This document shows positions 1 through 9,620 of a stretch of DNA of 43,015 nucleotides, one piece after another (position 1 is the stretch's first letter; each line of letters opens with the position of its first letter). The notes beneath the pieces were generated by a model that saw nothing but the letters and a program-made list of their open reading frames with translations, did no database searches and was not told where the DNA came from. The stretch is taken from NCBI GenBank assembly GCA_021324135.1, contig JAJPJO010000312.1, positions 1 to 43,015 on the forward strand, in the 5' to 3' direction. Position numbers and translations under genes: made by a program. Origin of the DNA: Pseudomonadota bacterium (lineage in GTDB: Bacteria; Cyanobacteriota; Vampirovibrionia; Obscuribacterales; Obscuribacteraceae).

Positions 1-1
1 C

Positions 2-1090
2 ACCTGGGAGCCGGGCATTTATAAGAATCGGGCCGAGAGCACGAAGCTGGCGCGAAAACCGGCATCCGGACTGCTGTTTTTCGACGAGAACGGCAACAGG
101 ACCTGGGAGGAATCGCAGGAATTCGCTATTTCATATACCTGCGCGCCGGGCGGCACAAAGCAGTACTATGCTCCTGAGGTGTTAAAAGCGGCAAAGCGCC
201 TGAAGATCTTTGGCGAGGCCCCGCCTGAGGAAGAGGAAACCAGCAAGACTAAGCCGGAGCCGGCCAAGAAAGGCGGGCTATTCCACAAGGCCAAAGGCGG
301 AGCACCGGCAACTGCCGCTCCCGCATCAGCCCCAGCCAAAGCGGCGGCATCGCCATCCCCTTCGGCTCGAGCTGTCGCTCCAGCCGCTCCTCCAGCCGGC
401 AGTCCGCGAGCAGCAGCTGGATCGGCTGCAGCCAGGAAGACCGGTGCTGGTGCAACCAGCTCCAATCGGCGTTCTTCAACTCCGGCAAAGTCAGCCAGAG
501 CAAAAGGCAAGAAAGGGGAGGCACCGCCTGAGGAAGAGCGACCTTACGGCTGGCCCGAGCAGATGGCCCTGATTGAAGAGTCCGAGGCATTCTTTCAAGA
601 ACGCGATGGCAGCTTGTATATCAAACAAATCTCACTGCAATATCCCGATCTGCTCGTCACCATTTTTGGCTCCCGCCTTGATCATGACCAGCGCCAGCCG
701 GATCATCCCCACATCGCCCTCAATTACAATCTCTGGCTGGCCAACAAACCCCGCTGGTTGCGCCTCAATCCAGATCCGCGTTACATCGGATATATCTGCG
801 ACATGAATTATTTGAACTTCGTGAACAACGAGCCGAACGGCAGTGTCGATTCCTCAGCCATTGAAGCCCAGCTCGAGCCGGAGGGACTGATATCCGATCA
901 AGTGTATATGCAGGCTGTTATTGCCGAACTGGCCGATCGGGCCCGCACTGAAAACCTCAAGCATCCGCTGCCTGGTGTTCTCGTCGATTATTTGAACGAG
1001 GCTGTCAAAGAGTATAAGAAGGATCAAGCGGCTAAGCGAGCACAGAGCCAGGGTGCCCAACAAGCGAATCAGAAGAAAGCCGATAAATAA
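2..1090 (+). CDS. Unknown protein, 5' end cut by window edge
   Basis: I do not recognise this protein. The frame is open from base 2, and about 59 codons read through before the first GTG at 179, so the real start lies outside the window. The visible part has an N-terminal segment rich in aromatic and charged residues (TWEPGIYKN, GLLFFDENGNRTW), then a roughly 100-residue Ala/Pro/Lys-rich low-complexity linker. A conserved-looking C-terminal domain follows (from YGWPEQM through LNPDPRYIGYICDMNYLNF) and a Lys/Gln-rich tail. The segment GEAPPEEE occurs on both sides of the linker and is encoded by a 21-base direct repeat with one mismatch. There is no signal peptide or membrane segment in the visible part. 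It precedes tatA by 113 bases on the same strand. Confidence 0.7.
   Translation, partial: TWEPGIYKNRAESTKLARKPASGLLFFDENGNRTWEESQEFAISYTCAPGGTKQYYAPEVLKAAKRLKIFGEAPPEEEETSKTKPEPAKKGGLFHKAKGGAPATAAPASAPAKAAASPSPSARAVAPAAPPAGSPRAAAGSAAARKTGAGATSSNRRSSTPAKSARAKGKKGEAPPEEERPYGWPEQMALIEESEAFFQERDGSLYIKQISLQYPDLLVTIFGSRLDHDQRQPDHPHIALNYNLWLANKPRWLRLNPDPRYIGYICDMNYLNFVNNEPNGSVDSSAIEAQLEPEGLISDQVYMQAVIAELADRARTENLKHPLPGVLVDYLNEAVKEYKKDQAAKRAQSQGAQQANQKKADK
215..538 (+). repeat. 21-bp direct repeat flanking the low-complexity linker
   Basis: Bases 215-235 and 518-538 are identical except for one position (gaggcCccgcc versus gaggcAccgcc). They lie in the same reading frame, 303 bases (101 codons) apart, and both encode the EAPPEEE segment. 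The linker between them is low-complexity, which fits expansion or duplication inside the gene. Confidence 0.6.
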
Positions 1091-1203
1091 GGGAGCATCC
1101 GGCAAATCAGACTCGTCATCCTTAATGTTGGCGTCCGGCCGCGCCTGTAGCATGTTAGGATCTGTATAGGAAGGTCTGGCCTGTAACCAATGAGGCAATA
1201 ATT

Positions 1204-1497
1204 ATGCTCAGCAGCCCACTTGAATGGGGAATCGTAGCCGCAGCGGCTCTTCTTCTGTTTGGACCGAAGAAGTTTCCGGAGTTGGGACGTGCCCTGGGAC
1301 AAGGCATCGGCAACTTCAAGAAAGCGCTCAACGAGGCCCAGGACCAGGTTTCTGCCGGCATCGAAGAAGCCGAGCAGTCAGGCAAGAAAAGCGAGAAAGC
1401 CGAGAAGGGCTCGGATAAATCAGCCAAGGCTTCATCATCAGGATCGAAACCTTCCCCGGAAACACACTCTGAGCCATCAGAGAGTGATGATTCGTAG
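1204..1497 (+). CDS. tatA: Twin-arginine translocase subunit TatA
   Basis: TatA/Hcf106 family, 97 residues. TatA is the pore-forming or membrane-weakening subunit of the Tat pathway, which exports folded proteins carrying a twin-arginine signal. The sequence has a short N-terminal membrane helix (residues 5-19), the family hinge [11 protein letters not shown] at about residues 19-29, an amphipathic helix ([16 protein letters not shown]) and a polar Lys/Glu/Ser tail. The ATG has a gagg ribosome-binding sequence about eight bases upstream. No tatC is visible in the window. The GH127 enzyme at 6852-8783 has a clear Tat signal and is a plausible client. TatB is a close relative, but this short form without an extended helix is best called TatA. 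Confidence 0.9.
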   Translation: MLSSPLEWGIVAAAALLLFGPKKFPELGRALGQGIGNFKKALNEAQDQVSAGIEEAEQSGKKSEKAEKGSDKSAKASSSGSKPSPETHSEPSESDDS

Positions 1498-1541
1498 AGC
1501 ATTCGCAGAACGCTTTCGGGCTAAGCCAGCCCATCACGTGC

Positions 1542-3611
1542 ATGTCTAACAAATTCGAAGTCGTCTCCAAATTTTCGCCTGCCGGAGATCAACCTAAGGC
1601 TATAAAGGCACTGTCCGAGGGAATCAACAAAGATTTCCCTTATCAAACCCTGCTCGGTGTTACCGGCTCGGGTAAGACGATGACCATGGCGCACGTCATT
1701 CAGGAAGTGCAGAAACCGGCTCTGGTTCTCGCTCATAACAAGACGCTCGCGGCGCAACTCTGCAATGAGATGAGCGACTTCTTTCCGAAGAACTCCGTCG
1801 AGTACTTCATCAGCTATTACGACTACTACATTCCGGAATCATACCTGCCGGTAACCGATACCTATATTGAAAAGGAAGCACGGGTAAACGACGAGATCGA
1901 TCGCTTGCGCCACTCGACGACATGCTCGTTGTGGGAACGCAATGATGTGATTGTGGTGGCGTCGGTTAGTTGCATCTATGGACTTGGTGTTCCGGAGCGT
2001 TATTTGTCAGCCGCACTGGAAGTGCGACTCGGCGATCAAGTCGACAGGAATAAGTTCCTCAAAGATCTCGTGGGCATCTACTACGAGCGCAACGATCTGG
2101 TTGTGGAACGCTCTCGATTCCGCGCCCGCGGCGACGTTATCGAGGTATTTCCATCGTATGAGGAGCGTGTTATCAGGGTTGAATTGTTCGGCGATGAAGT
2201 CGAGCGGTTGACTCTGATCAATCCAATCACCGGCGAAATCGAAGAGATGCCGGAGATGGTTCGCATCTATCCGGCCAAGCATTACGTTACCGATGAGACG
2301 CAACTCGAGGCAGCCATCGAGCAGATTGAGGTCGAACTGGAAGAACGGCTCCAGGAGCTGAATAGCCAGGGCAAACAATTGGAAGCGCATCGTTTGAAAA
2401 CTCGAACGCGCTTTGACATCGAAATGCTCAAGGAAGTCGGGTACTGCAACGGCATCGAAAATTATTCGCGCATTCTCGAGGGGCGTGCACCAGGGGAGCC
2501 ACCAAAGACCTTAATCGATTATTTCATTCGTCGCTTCGGCAAAGACGGATTCATCACATTCATTGATGAATCGCATGTGACCATTCCGCAGTTGCAAGGA
2601 ATGTTCAACGGCGATCGCGCCCGTAAAGATACGCTCGTCGACTATGGATTCCGCCTGCCGTGCGCGCGCGACAACCGACCTCTGAAGGCTGAGGAATTTT
2701 TCGCCAAAGTCGGCAGAGTGGTTTTCGTTTCAGCCACACCCGGCGATTGGGAGAAGAAGATAAGCGATCAGGTCGTCGAGCAAATCATTAGACCGACCGG
2801 TCTTGTCGATCCGGAAGTTTCCGTGCGACCGATCGATGGTCAGATTGATGATTTGATCAAAGAGATCAAGGAGCGCGCTGCCAAGAAAGAACGCGTTCTG
2901 ATCACCACCCTGACCAAACGCATGGCCGAGGATCTGACCGAGTATTTACAGGAGCTGGACATACGCGTGCGCTGGTTGCACAGCGAGATCAAAGCACTCG
3001 ATCGAATCGAGCTTTTGAGGGATCTTCGACTGGGTGCATTTGACGTGCTCGTTGGTGTGAACTTATTGCGTGAGGGTCTCGATTTGCCCGAGGTCAGTCT
3101 GGTTGCCATCATGGAGGCTGACAAGGAGGGCTTCTTGCGAGCCGAGCGTTCACTGATTCAGACGATTGGACGAGCCGCCAGGAACGCTTCCGGCAAAGTG
3201 ATTCTTTATGCCGATCGGATTACCGATTCGATGGATAGAGCGATGAGCGAGACGGAGCGCCGTCGTGAGTTGCAAGTGGCGTACAACAAGGAGCACAACA
3301 TTACTCCGCAAACCATTGTCAAAGACGCGACCAACAGCATATTGAGCGCGCTGAGAGGCAGATACGACGAGCTTCCCACTCAGGCATTGCGGCATGCCTA
3401 TGCCCAGTCGGTGAAAGAGGTGCTTGATGCACATGGTCTGGATATACATCAAGTGATCAAAAAGCTGGAGAAGGAGATGAAAAACGCCGCCAAGAATTTG
3501 GACTTCGAGCGCGCCGCCGAACTGCGAGATCAATTAAAACTTCTCCAAGAAGAATTGCAGGAGTCGCGCCAAGCCGCACCACAAGAGAAGATAAAAGGCA
3601 AGCCGCGCTAG
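1542..3611 (+). CDS. uvrB: Excinuclease ABC subunit B (UvrB)
   Basis: UvrB, 689 residues, normal length for the family. In nucleotide excision repair it is loaded by UvrA, verifies damage by inserting a beta-hairpin between the strands, and recruits UvrC and UvrD. Visible motifs are Walker A GVTGSGKT (Lys45), the tyrosine-rich hairpin region ([12 protein letters not shown], then [14 protein letters not shown]), the DESH helicase box, and the [23 protein letters not shown] and QTIGRAARN segments. A C-terminal UVR motif ([22 protein letters not shown]) is the contact for UvrC. The ATG at 1542 gives the usual N-terminus but lacks an obvious Shine-Dalgarno. It lies 44 bases after tatA, so co-transcription is possible. 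Confidence 0.98.
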   Translation: MSNKFEVVSKFSPAGDQPKAIKALSEGINKDFPYQTLLGVTGSGKTMTMAHVIQEVQKPALVLAHNKTLAAQLCNEMSDFFPKNSVEYFISYYDYYIPESYLPVTDTYIEKEARVNDEIDRLRHSTTCSLWERNDVIVVASVSCIYGLGVPERYLSAALEVRLGDQVDRNKFLKDLVGIYYERNDLVVERSRFRARGDVIEVFPSYEERVIRVELFGDEVERLTLINPITGEIEEMPEMVRIYPAKHYVTDETQLEAAIEQIEVELEERLQELNSQGKQLEAHRLKTRTRFDIEMLKEVGYCNGIENYSRILEGRAPGEPPKTLIDYFIRRFGKDGFITFIDESHVTIPQLQGMFNGDRARKDTLVDYGFRLPCARDNRPLKAEEFFAKVGRVVFVSATPGDWEKKISDQVVEQIIRPTGLVDPEVSVRPIDGQIDDLIKEIKERAAKKERVLITTLTKRMAEDLTEYLQELDIRVRWLHSEIKALDRIELLRDLRLGAFDVLVGVNLLREGLDLPEVSLVAIMEADKEGFLRAERSLIQTIGRAARNASGKVILYADRITDSMDRAMSETERRRELQVAYNKEHNITPQTIVKDATNSILSALRGRYDELPTQALRHAYAQSVKEVLDAHGLDIHQVIKKLEKEMKNAAKNLDFERAAELRDQLKLLQEELQESRQAAPQEKIKGKPR

Positions 3612-3989
3612 GGCGAGCCCTTAAGTTAGCTTAACAAGGTGAGCACAGATCGACTTTCGCACTTATACTTGGGATACCCGTTGTCCGGCAACGGTCTAAT
3701 TGTCGTCCGGCATTTAAAGGAAGATTCAGCACAACGACCTGAAGAACCAGCACGAGCATCATCTCCCGATGCAATTTGGAACTGTGCATTTTCCTCGAAC
3801 GCCTTTCGAAAATTCAGTTTGTATAGTCGGTAAATCGGCTGATTACTCCCCGTTATCAATCAGGTCCCAGAGAGGACAATCATAATCACAACGGGTTAGA
3901 GAAATATCATCGGATTTCCGGCGGCAGTTTTTTGTCGACAATTTTTGTGTCATCCCAGCGATTCTTTCCAGGAAAGAAGAGGAGTCTTG
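3612..3989. other. Intergenic region upstream of the sigma factor gene
   Basis: These 378 bases hold no convincing gene; the short ORFs here have no protein-like composition. The region should contain the sigma gene promoter. A TATAGT hexamer sits at 3822-3827 without a good -35 at the right distance. A perfect ten-base palindrome, TTGTCGACAA, lies at 3932-3941, about 50 bases before the start codon. I cannot assign a regulator to it. Confidence 0.5.
3980..3984 (+). promoter_or_regulatory. Ribosome binding site deciding the sigma factor start
   Basis: AGGAG lies five bases before the ATG at 3990. It favours that start over the upstream TTG at 3945, which would add 15 unconserved residues. 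Confidence 0.75.
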
Positions 3990-5006
3990 ATGGCTAAAGC
4001 GAAGTCTGCTGATGAAAGAACAGTGCGCGGCATGCTCGTCGACGACGAGAACTTGGCGAAGAGGAATGAGCTCGAGGAGCTCGATCTGATTGATGACGAT
4101 CAATTCACTATTCTTGATGATGAAGAAGACAAATTTGAAGAAGATGAAGAGCCGGTTGAGTTGCCCTCATCCAGAGAAATCGCTACTGAAGATTCAGTGC
4201 GTTTATACCTGCGTGAGATTGGCAGAATCCAATTGTTGAAACCGGACGAAGAGATCGAGTTAGCCAGAAAGATTTTGCAAGGCGACATGATGGCGAAGCG
4301 AAAGCTGGTGCAAGCCAACCTCCGCCTGGTCGTTTCAATCGCAAAGAAATATATAGGTAGGGGTTTGTCCTTCCTCGATCTTATTCAAGAGGGCAACCTC
4401 GGACTGATCCGCGCATCTGAAAAGTTCGATCACGAGCGGGGCTACAAATTCTCGACGTATGCAACCTGGTGGATCAGGCAAGCAATTACGCGCGCGCTTG
4501 CTGATAAGTCGCGAACGATTCGCGTTCCTGTCCATATGGTGGAAACGATCAATAAACTGAAAAAGGTCACCCGCCAACTAGCTCAAGAATTGAACCGCAA
4601 ACCGACCGAGCATGAGCTGGCAGCAGCAATGGATGTGTCTCTTGTTAAACTGCACGAGATTATCAAAGCCGCTAAAGAACCGATCTCGCTCGAGACTCCA
4701 ATCGGAAAAGAAGAAGATTCACGCCTGGGCGACTTCATCGAAGATGCTGAAACGGACAGGCCCGAAACAACGGTCACTCACGAGCTTCTGCGCCAGGATC
4801 TCGCCAAGATGCTCAACGAGCTGACACCACGCGAGCGCGATGTTCTCCGCCTGCGCTTCGGATTGGATGATGGGCGGCAAAGGACTCTAGAGGAAGTTGG
4901 ACAGTTGTTCAACGTCACTCGTGAGCGGGTTCGCCAGATCGAATTCAAAGCCCTCAGGAAATTGAGGCAGCCTGGTCGTTCGTCTCGACTGAGGGAATAT
5001 CTTTAG
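3990..5006 (+). CDS. rpoD: Primary RNA polymerase sigma factor (sigma-70, RpoD/SigA)
   Basis: Sigma-70 family, group 1-like, 338 residues from the ATG at 3990. It directs RNA polymerase to housekeeping promoters. A short acidic N-terminus (about residues 15-60, rich in Asp/Glu) stands in place of a full region 1.1, as in cyanobacterial SigA. Region 1.2 starts at [11 protein letters not shown] (about 69). Region 2 includes [26 protein letters not shown] and the -10 recognition helix [15 protein letters not shown] (about 110-167). Region 3 follows, then region 4 with [15 protein letters not shown] and the helix-turn-helix [20 protein letters not shown]. The full match to region 2.4 and 4.2 supports the primary sigma factor; a group 2 paralogue cannot be excluded without the rest of the genome. 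Confidence 0.93.
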   Translation: MAKAKSADERTVRGMLVDDENLAKRNELEELDLIDDDQFTILDDEEDKFEEDEEPVELPSSREIATEDSVRLYLREIGRIQLLKPDEEIELARKILQGDMMAKRKLVQANLRLVVSIAKKYIGRGLSFLDLIQEGNLGLIRASEKFDHERGYKFSTYATWWIRQAITRALADKSRTIRVPVHMVETINKLKKVTRQLAQELNRKPTEHELAAAMDVSLVKLHEIIKAAKEPISLETPIGKEEDSRLGDFIEDAETDRPETTVTHELLRQDLAKMLNELTPRERDVLRLRFGLDDGRQRTLEEVGQLFNVTRERVRQIEFKALRKLRQPGRSSRLREYL

Positions 5007-5072
5007 CTGAGCTAAAGTGAAACGGCAATAGTTTGAGCAGGTCGACAAACCGAGCTTAGACGATCTGATCGG

Positions 5073-5104
5073 AGCCCCTTCTTTCACATTGTGATGGAGG
5101 GGCT
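5073..5104 (+). terminator. Hairpin downstream of the sigma factor gene
   Basis: AGCCCCT (5073-5079) pairs with AGGGGCT (5098-5104), with further inner pairing of CAC with GTG around the apex. It lies 66 bases after the stop codon. The following bases (TATCACTTGCTCTTT) are only moderately T-rich, so this is a probable rather than a textbook intrinsic terminator. Confidence 0.5.
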
Positions 5105-5252
5105 TATCACTTGCTCTTTCGAGCTTGAGGGGATTTGCGCCCAGGTAAAAAAGCGATGCACCGATCGGATTAATTTCATCAGTTTTTCATTGGGTATATT
5201 GTGAACGGTGTCCGTTTTTAAAAAATCCAAGTACTTGCTTTGAGAGGACAGT

Positions 5253-6204
5253 ATGTTAAACGCAAGTTCGAACGGAGACCGAATTGGCCTTTCCTTCTTT
5301 GTCAAATCGCTGTTGATCTTTGTGATCGCGATCGTTCCGTCAAGCTCGCTTCAGGCTTTGGCTCAAACGAAGACCGCGCCGGCAAGCTCGATTCAATCAA
5401 TCATTCTTGGTGACAAACTGGACCGTCAAACTGACACCGGAATTTATTTTTGTGCCTGAGGATAAGGCCAAAGAGATTCTGAAGAAGCAGGGAAGCTCAG
5501 GTGATGGTGTGCTCGGCATCATTGCGCCGGCGCAAGAATCTCCTGATGATTACTTTGTGGTTTGTCGTTTTGAAGATGTGGGTTACGTAAAGGATGATGA
5601 TGCCGACAAGTTGAATGCCGATGAGATTCTGAATGCTTACAAAGAAGGCACAAAGGATCAAAATGAAGAACGAGAAAAAATGAATTTGCCGCCGATTTTT
5701 GTTGGTGGTTGGGCTGAGAAGCCGCACTATGACAAACAAGCGCATCATGTCATCTGGGCAATTGAAATCAAGGATGAGGATTCAGCTTCCGCACCAGTGG
5801 CGGGGCTTAATTACAACACCCGCATTTTGGGCAGACGCGGCGTGCTTTCAATGAATTTAGTCACCGAGCCGAAAAATCTCGAGCGCGACAAAACCAAAGT
5901 TGCGGAACTCTTGCGAAATACAACATTCAATCGCGGGCAGACCTACGCCGAGTATGTTCCTGGCAAGGACAAAGCTGCCGGCTACGGTCTTGCCGGTTTA
6001 ATCCTCGGAGGCGGGACAGTGGCTGCTGCCGCGAAGTTCGGCTTACTGGGCGCGATCTGGAAGTGGATTATCGGCATCGTTCTCGTCCTCAAAAAATTTG
6101 TCATCGTTGTGATCGCAGCAATTGGAGCGTTTTTCGCCAGGCTCTTTGGTAAGAAAGGCCCGGCAAATCCTCAAGACGGGCCGCCGCCAGCGAATCCGCA
6201 ATAG
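5253..6204 (+). pseudogene. DUF2167 membrane protein gene, interrupted by a one-base frameshift
   Basis: Two overlapping frames together make one DUF2167 protein. The first (5253-5459) gives a signal peptide and the start of the domain up to ILGDK. The second carries WTVKLTPEFIFVPEDKAKEIL and continues to 6204. Skipping one base near 5418 restores LGDKWTVKLTPEF, the family's usual entry. The second part has the hallmarks YVKDDDAD, NEEREKMNLPP, GWAEKPHYD, LNYNTRILGRRGVLSMNLV and the GYGLAGLILGGG membrane segment, then a second hydrophobic stretch before a Gly/Pro-rich tail. The first ATG has a GAGAGG site (5242-5247). The family is an envelope protein of unknown function. The break may be a real mutation or a sequencing or assembly error; everything after it is intact, which favours error or very recent damage. 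Confidence 0.8.
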
Positions 6205-6265
6205 AACTGGAATTATGTCGACTGATCGGCGAGCGCGCCGGAGCTGGGATTGTCCGGCTCATGGC

Positions 6266-6619
6266 TCACGCTTCGACGCCTTCCTGACAGGCTTCGAATT
6301 TGATTATGCGCAAACATTCAAAACAATAGATCGGTCGGTCACCGCGAGGAACAAACGGTAATTTTGTCACTACACCACATTTGGTGCAGTTGCTCTCCGC
6401 TATGTTGTCGATTGAATCACCGTTTCTTCTGCGCTTTGCCACCAGGCGACAGTTGCCGCAGCGCTTCGGCACGTTCACAAGTCCCTTGAGGCGGAAAAAC
6501 TCCTGCTCGCCGGCCGAGAACAAAAAGCGGGCTCCGCAGTCCTGGCAAAACAAGGCTCTGTCCGCGCCGATTAGCGCGAGATCGATGTCTATTGTTATCT
6601 TGGGTTTATCAGAAGCCAT
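6266..6619 (-). CDS. Small zinc-ribbon protein with two CxxC pairs of modules
   Basis: A 117-residue soluble protein of the type annotated 'zinc-ribbon domain containing protein'. The N-terminal ribbon has CQDCG at about residue 24, followed by FSAGEQEFFRLKGLVNVPKRCGNCR (here given as spaced motifs FSAGEQEFF and RCGNCR). The C-terminal ribbon has CTKCGVVTKLPFVP and YCFECL. Eight cysteines fit two structural zinc sites. The role is unknown; relatives are often guessed to bind nucleic acid or other proteins. The ATG at 6619 is supported by AGGAGG (complement of 6627-6632), seven bases upstream. It is transcribed divergently from the GH127 gene. Confidence 0.88.
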   Translation of the reverse strand: MASDKPKITIDIDLALIGADRALFCQDCGARFLFSAGEQEFFRLKGLVNVPKRCGNCRLVAKRRRNGDSIDNIAESNCTKCGVVTKLPFVPRGDRPIYCFECLRIIKFEACQEGVEA

Positions 6620-6695
6620 GTGATCGCCTCCTCAAACGGGATTTTCGGATGCGCCGGAAATTTTCCAATCTCACGGGTGGGGCACTTGTAGTCGC

Positions 6696-6701
6696 TATAA
6701 T
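6696..6701 (+). promoter_or_regulatory. Possible -10 box (TATAAT) in the divergent spacer
   Basis: A perfect TATAAT lies in the 232-base spacer between the divergent zinc-ribbon and GH127 genes. No good -35 hexamer is present 16-18 bases upstream, so the assignment is weak. Confidence 0.25.
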
Positions 6702-6851
6702 AATCCAGGCCCAGATAAAATCAATCCAAAACACCGATCATGATTTACTTAACCACCCGTTATTTTCGCGCGAGCCCTGCGATGATTGCCTTTTAAAACA
6801 TGGGTGGGTGGTGGCAAAGTTAAGTTGGTCGACACGCCTGAGGACGTCTTG

Positions 6852-8783
6852 ATGTCATCGCGCCGAAAATTTTTGCAAGACACAGCCTCGCTTCTTGTTT
6901 CGATCGTGGCCGCTGACTGGTTTCTGTACGGTAGCGGACGAAACCTGGCAAGGGCATCTGTGGCTGGAGATGAACAGTCGCAACTGAAAATTGCCGATGT
7001 TGTCCTGGGCCAGTTTGACTATGCCGATGTCACATTCAGCGAGCATTTGCTCCAGGAGAAACAACTGGACCAGGCCCTGAGCATACTTTTGTCGCTGGAC
7101 GACGATAGCCTTCTCAAACCGTACCGGCAGCGGGCCGGGCTTCCGGCTCCAGGGAAGGATCTTGGCGGTTGGTACGACGAATTTGCCGGCTACGACTGGG
7201 AGCACAATGTGGAGCACGGCTTTGCGCCAGGGCATTGTTTTGGTCAATGGATCTCGGCTCTTTCCAGGGCGTACGCCATAAAGGGCGAGACTAAATACAG
7301 AGATAAAGCACTGAATCTGGTGCGACTCTATGAGAACACGATCAATGCTTCGTTTTACAAAGACTTCCGGTTTCCCTCCTATACATACGACAAGCTTGTT
7401 TGTGGTTTGATTGATGCTCACGAGTTTGCCGGCGATACCCGGGCGCTCGAGATTTTGGAGCGAACCACGGATGCAGCCTTGCCGAGCTTGCCCAGATGTG
7501 CACTCGATCATGACGAGATGCGAGCCTTGCCGCACAAGAATGAATCTTATTGCTGGGACGAATCCTACACGCTGCCGGAGAATTTGTTTCTCGCCTACCA
7601 GCGAGGAGCAGGCGAGCGCTACAAAGATCTCGCCGTTCGCTTTCTAAAGGACGATACCTACTTCAACCCACTGTCGGAGAATAAGAACGTTTTGCCCGAC
7701 CACCACGCTTACAGCTACATGAATGCATTAAGTTCGGCAATGCAAGCGTACCTGACTCTGGGTAGTGACAAACATTTGCGTGCCGCCAAGAATGCTTTCG
7801 ATATGATTCACACGACGCAGAGTTTTGCCACCGGTGCCTGGGGACCGGACGAATCGTTCAAAAAGCCGGGCGCCGGCGAACTGGCCAAAAGCCTGGAAAG
7901 CACGCACAACAGCTTCGAAACGCCGTGCGGATCGTATGCCCATTTTAAACTGACACGCTACCTTCTCAGGGTGACCCATGATACCAAATATGGTGACAGC
8001 ATGGAACGAGTCATGTATAATACCATCCTTGGTGCAAAGCCCTTGCAGGCAGACGGGCTTGGCTTCTATTATTCCGATTATAATCTCAAGGGCAAAAAAG
8101 TTTACCGCACCACGAGCACATGGACCTGCTGCACCGGGACTTTGCCTCAGGTCGCGGCCGACTATCGCATTAACACATACTTTCATTCACCCGATGCTCT
8201 ATACATCAACCTCTATATTCCCTCGAAGGTTTGCTGGCGTCAGAGGTCAGGTAAATCCGCTAAGGAAAGCACTCCCGAGAAGGCGATTATCTTGTCGCAG
8301 AGCGGCAACTACCCGCTGGACGATACGATCGATTTCAAACTGGCAATGTCTGAGCCCTCGGAATTTTCATTATACTTGCGCATTCCAGCCTGGGCCGAAG
8401 ATGCTCGGCTTCAGTTGAAAACATCTTCCAATTCAGGTTCTGCCGATCGCTGGACGAATATTTCCGACTGCCGTCCGGGGACTTTTGCTCGTCTGCACCG
8501 TAAATGGTGCAATGGTGATTCACTAAGGTTGCGCCTGCCCATGCATTTTTCACTCGAGCCGATCGATCAGGAGCATTCGAATCTGGTTGCCCTTGTCAGA
8601 GGACCTCTGGTGCTCTTCGCACTGGCAGCCGATAGTCCTCGTTTCACTCGTGAGCAACTTTTATCGGCTGAGCGTGCCGGCAACGATCTCTGGAGAGTGA
8701 AGAGCGATGCGAAGAGATATGACTTCGTGCCGTTCACCAAAATTACAGATGAGCAATACACGACCTATGTCTCGCTAATCTAG
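6852..8783 (+). CDS. Tat-exported GH127 glycosidase (beta-L-arabinofuranosidase family)
   Basis: GH127/DUF1680 family, 643 residues from the ATG at 6852, chosen because it puts the twin-arginine signal SSRRKFLQ at the N-terminus. A GAGGA ribosome-binding sequence lies eight bases upstream, while an upstream start at 6786 would bury the signal. A hydrophobic core follows (ASLLVSIVAADWFL). Characterised members are retaining beta-L-arabinofuranosidases that use a zinc-bound cysteine as nucleophile. The needed residues appear present: Glu334 (PDESF), Cys359 in FETPC, and the Cys426-Cys427 pair in TWTCCTGT. The C-terminal part is beta-rich, as in the family. The likely role is trimming plant or microbial arabinosides in the envelope. 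The true sugar is not provable here, since GH127 relatives vary in specificity. Confidence 0.87.
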   Translation: MSSRRKFLQDTASLLVSIVAADWFLYGSGRNLARASVAGDEQSQLKIADVVLGQFDYADVTFSEHLLQEKQLDQALSILLSLDDDSLLKPYRQRAGLPAPGKDLGGWYDEFAGYDWEHNVEHGFAPGHCFGQWISALSRAYAIKGETKYRDKALNLVRLYENTINASFYKDFRFPSYTYDKLVCGLIDAHEFAGDTRALEILERTTDAALPSLPRCALDHDEMRALPHKNESYCWDESYTLPENLFLAYQRGAGERYKDLAVRFLKDDTYFNPLSENKNVLPDHHAYSYMNALSSAMQAYLTLGSDKHLRAAKNAFDMIHTTQSFATGAWGPDESFKKPGAGELAKSLESTHNSFETPCGSYAHFKLTRYLLRVTHDTKYGDSMERVMYNTILGAKPLQADGLGFYYSDYNLKGKKVYRTTSTWTCCTGTLPQVAADYRINTYFHSPDALYINLYIPSKVCWRQRSGKSAKESTPEKAIILSQSGNYPLDDTIDFKLAMSEPSEFSLYLRIPAWAEDARLQLKTSSNSGSADRWTNISDCRPGTFARLHRKWCNGDSLRLRLPMHFSLEPIDQEHSNLVALVRGPLVLFALAADSPRFTREQLLSAERAGNDLWRVKSDAKRYDFVPFTKITDEQYTTYVSLI

Positions 8784-8855
8784 AAATCGCTGAAGTTGCC
8801 AGACGTGACAGCGCCGGTGTCCGACCTCTTCTAGTTTGTCGTGCATTGACGATTT

Positions 8856-9554
8856 ATGAAATTACGCTTGTGGTTGGAACTCCATTCTCGGATTCCTGTC
8901 ATTAAGCGCACTTACCTCAGCAAGCTAAAGTCCATTACTCCTATAATGCCGATGAGCACTGCCATATCAACAGCATACACGCAGACACGTTCTGAAGGGC
9001 GGCCTGAGCGGATTCCTCGATGGCCAATTGAATTCGCCCTTTCCATGATCGCACTGGCGATTAGCGTTGCCTTTGTAGTCGGCTGCATTTCCATTTTCAT
9101 CAAGACCACCCCGTTGCGGCCGGGCACTGGATTGCTCTTGATACTAAATATAGTGCTGATGCTCGGCATACTCGATCTGGCACGCCTATCGCTTGCAAGA
9201 TTCAGCACTTATTCCATGGTCGAGATAAACGAGCGCGAGTTCAAAGTAACCGTTTCCCGCTTCGGAGCAAGGGAAGGATTCATTGAGCGGGTTCGCTTGA
9301 AAGATTTGTCTTGGGTCGAATACGTCTCTCGTTCCGGGACCGGTTTTTTGATTTTGCACCGTAAAAACGGTCTCATCGTAAGGTCTGCTGTTTCACCTGA
9401 GCTCGAAGAACTGAGGCCGATCTTTGAATGCCTCAGACAAAAAGGCATTCGCATCGTATTTGCCGAGCACCAAAAATTTGCTGAATGCAACTTGAAATAT
9501 GCAAGCCAGTCGAAATGTCGGCCGCGTCGTTATGCCAGAAGTTTCAGCGAGTAA
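8856..9554 (+). CDS. Unknown membrane protein with two helices and a cytoplasmic domain
   Basis: Up to 232 residues. There are two clear hydrophobic helices, EFALSMIALAISVAFVVGCI and GTGLLLILNIVLMLGILDLA. A soluble C-terminal part follows, with alternating beta-strand-like segments (MVEINEREFKVTV, FLILHRKNGLIVRS) and a final helix. The shape recalls small PH-like membrane proteins, but no family motif is certain. Neither the ATG at 8856 nor those at 8946 and 8952 has a good ribosome-binding site, so the N-terminus is uncertain; the later starts still keep both helices. Confidence 0.6.
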   Translation: MKLRLWLELHSRIPVIKRTYLSKLKSITPIMPMSTAISTAYTQTRSEGRPERIPRWPIEFALSMIALAISVAFVVGCISIFIKTTPLRPGTGLLLILNIVLMLGILDLARLSLARFSTYSMVEINEREFKVTVSRFGAREGFIERVRLKDLSWVEYVSRSGTGFLILHRKNGLIVRSAVSPELEELRPIFECLRQKGIRIVFAEHQKFAECNLKYASQSKCRPRRYARSFSE

Positions 9555-9620
9555 GGAACTAGTAGAAGACAATGCCGTCATGGCGCACTGTTGTTTAGCG
9601 TGAATCGAGAAGGCGGCGAG

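Noticed and set aside
1467-1482. CTCTGA/TCAGAG hairpin near the end of tatA as a terminator
   Set aside because: It lies inside the coding sequence and has no T-run; uvrB follows closely.
3639-3833. 64-residue frame upstream of the sigma factor gene
   Set aside because: No ribosome-binding site, no pattern, and the opposite strand is equally open.
6855-7535. 226-residue minus-strand frame opposite the GH127 gene
   Set aside because: The sense frame has a Tat signal and catalytic residues; the antisense has no start signal or family pattern.
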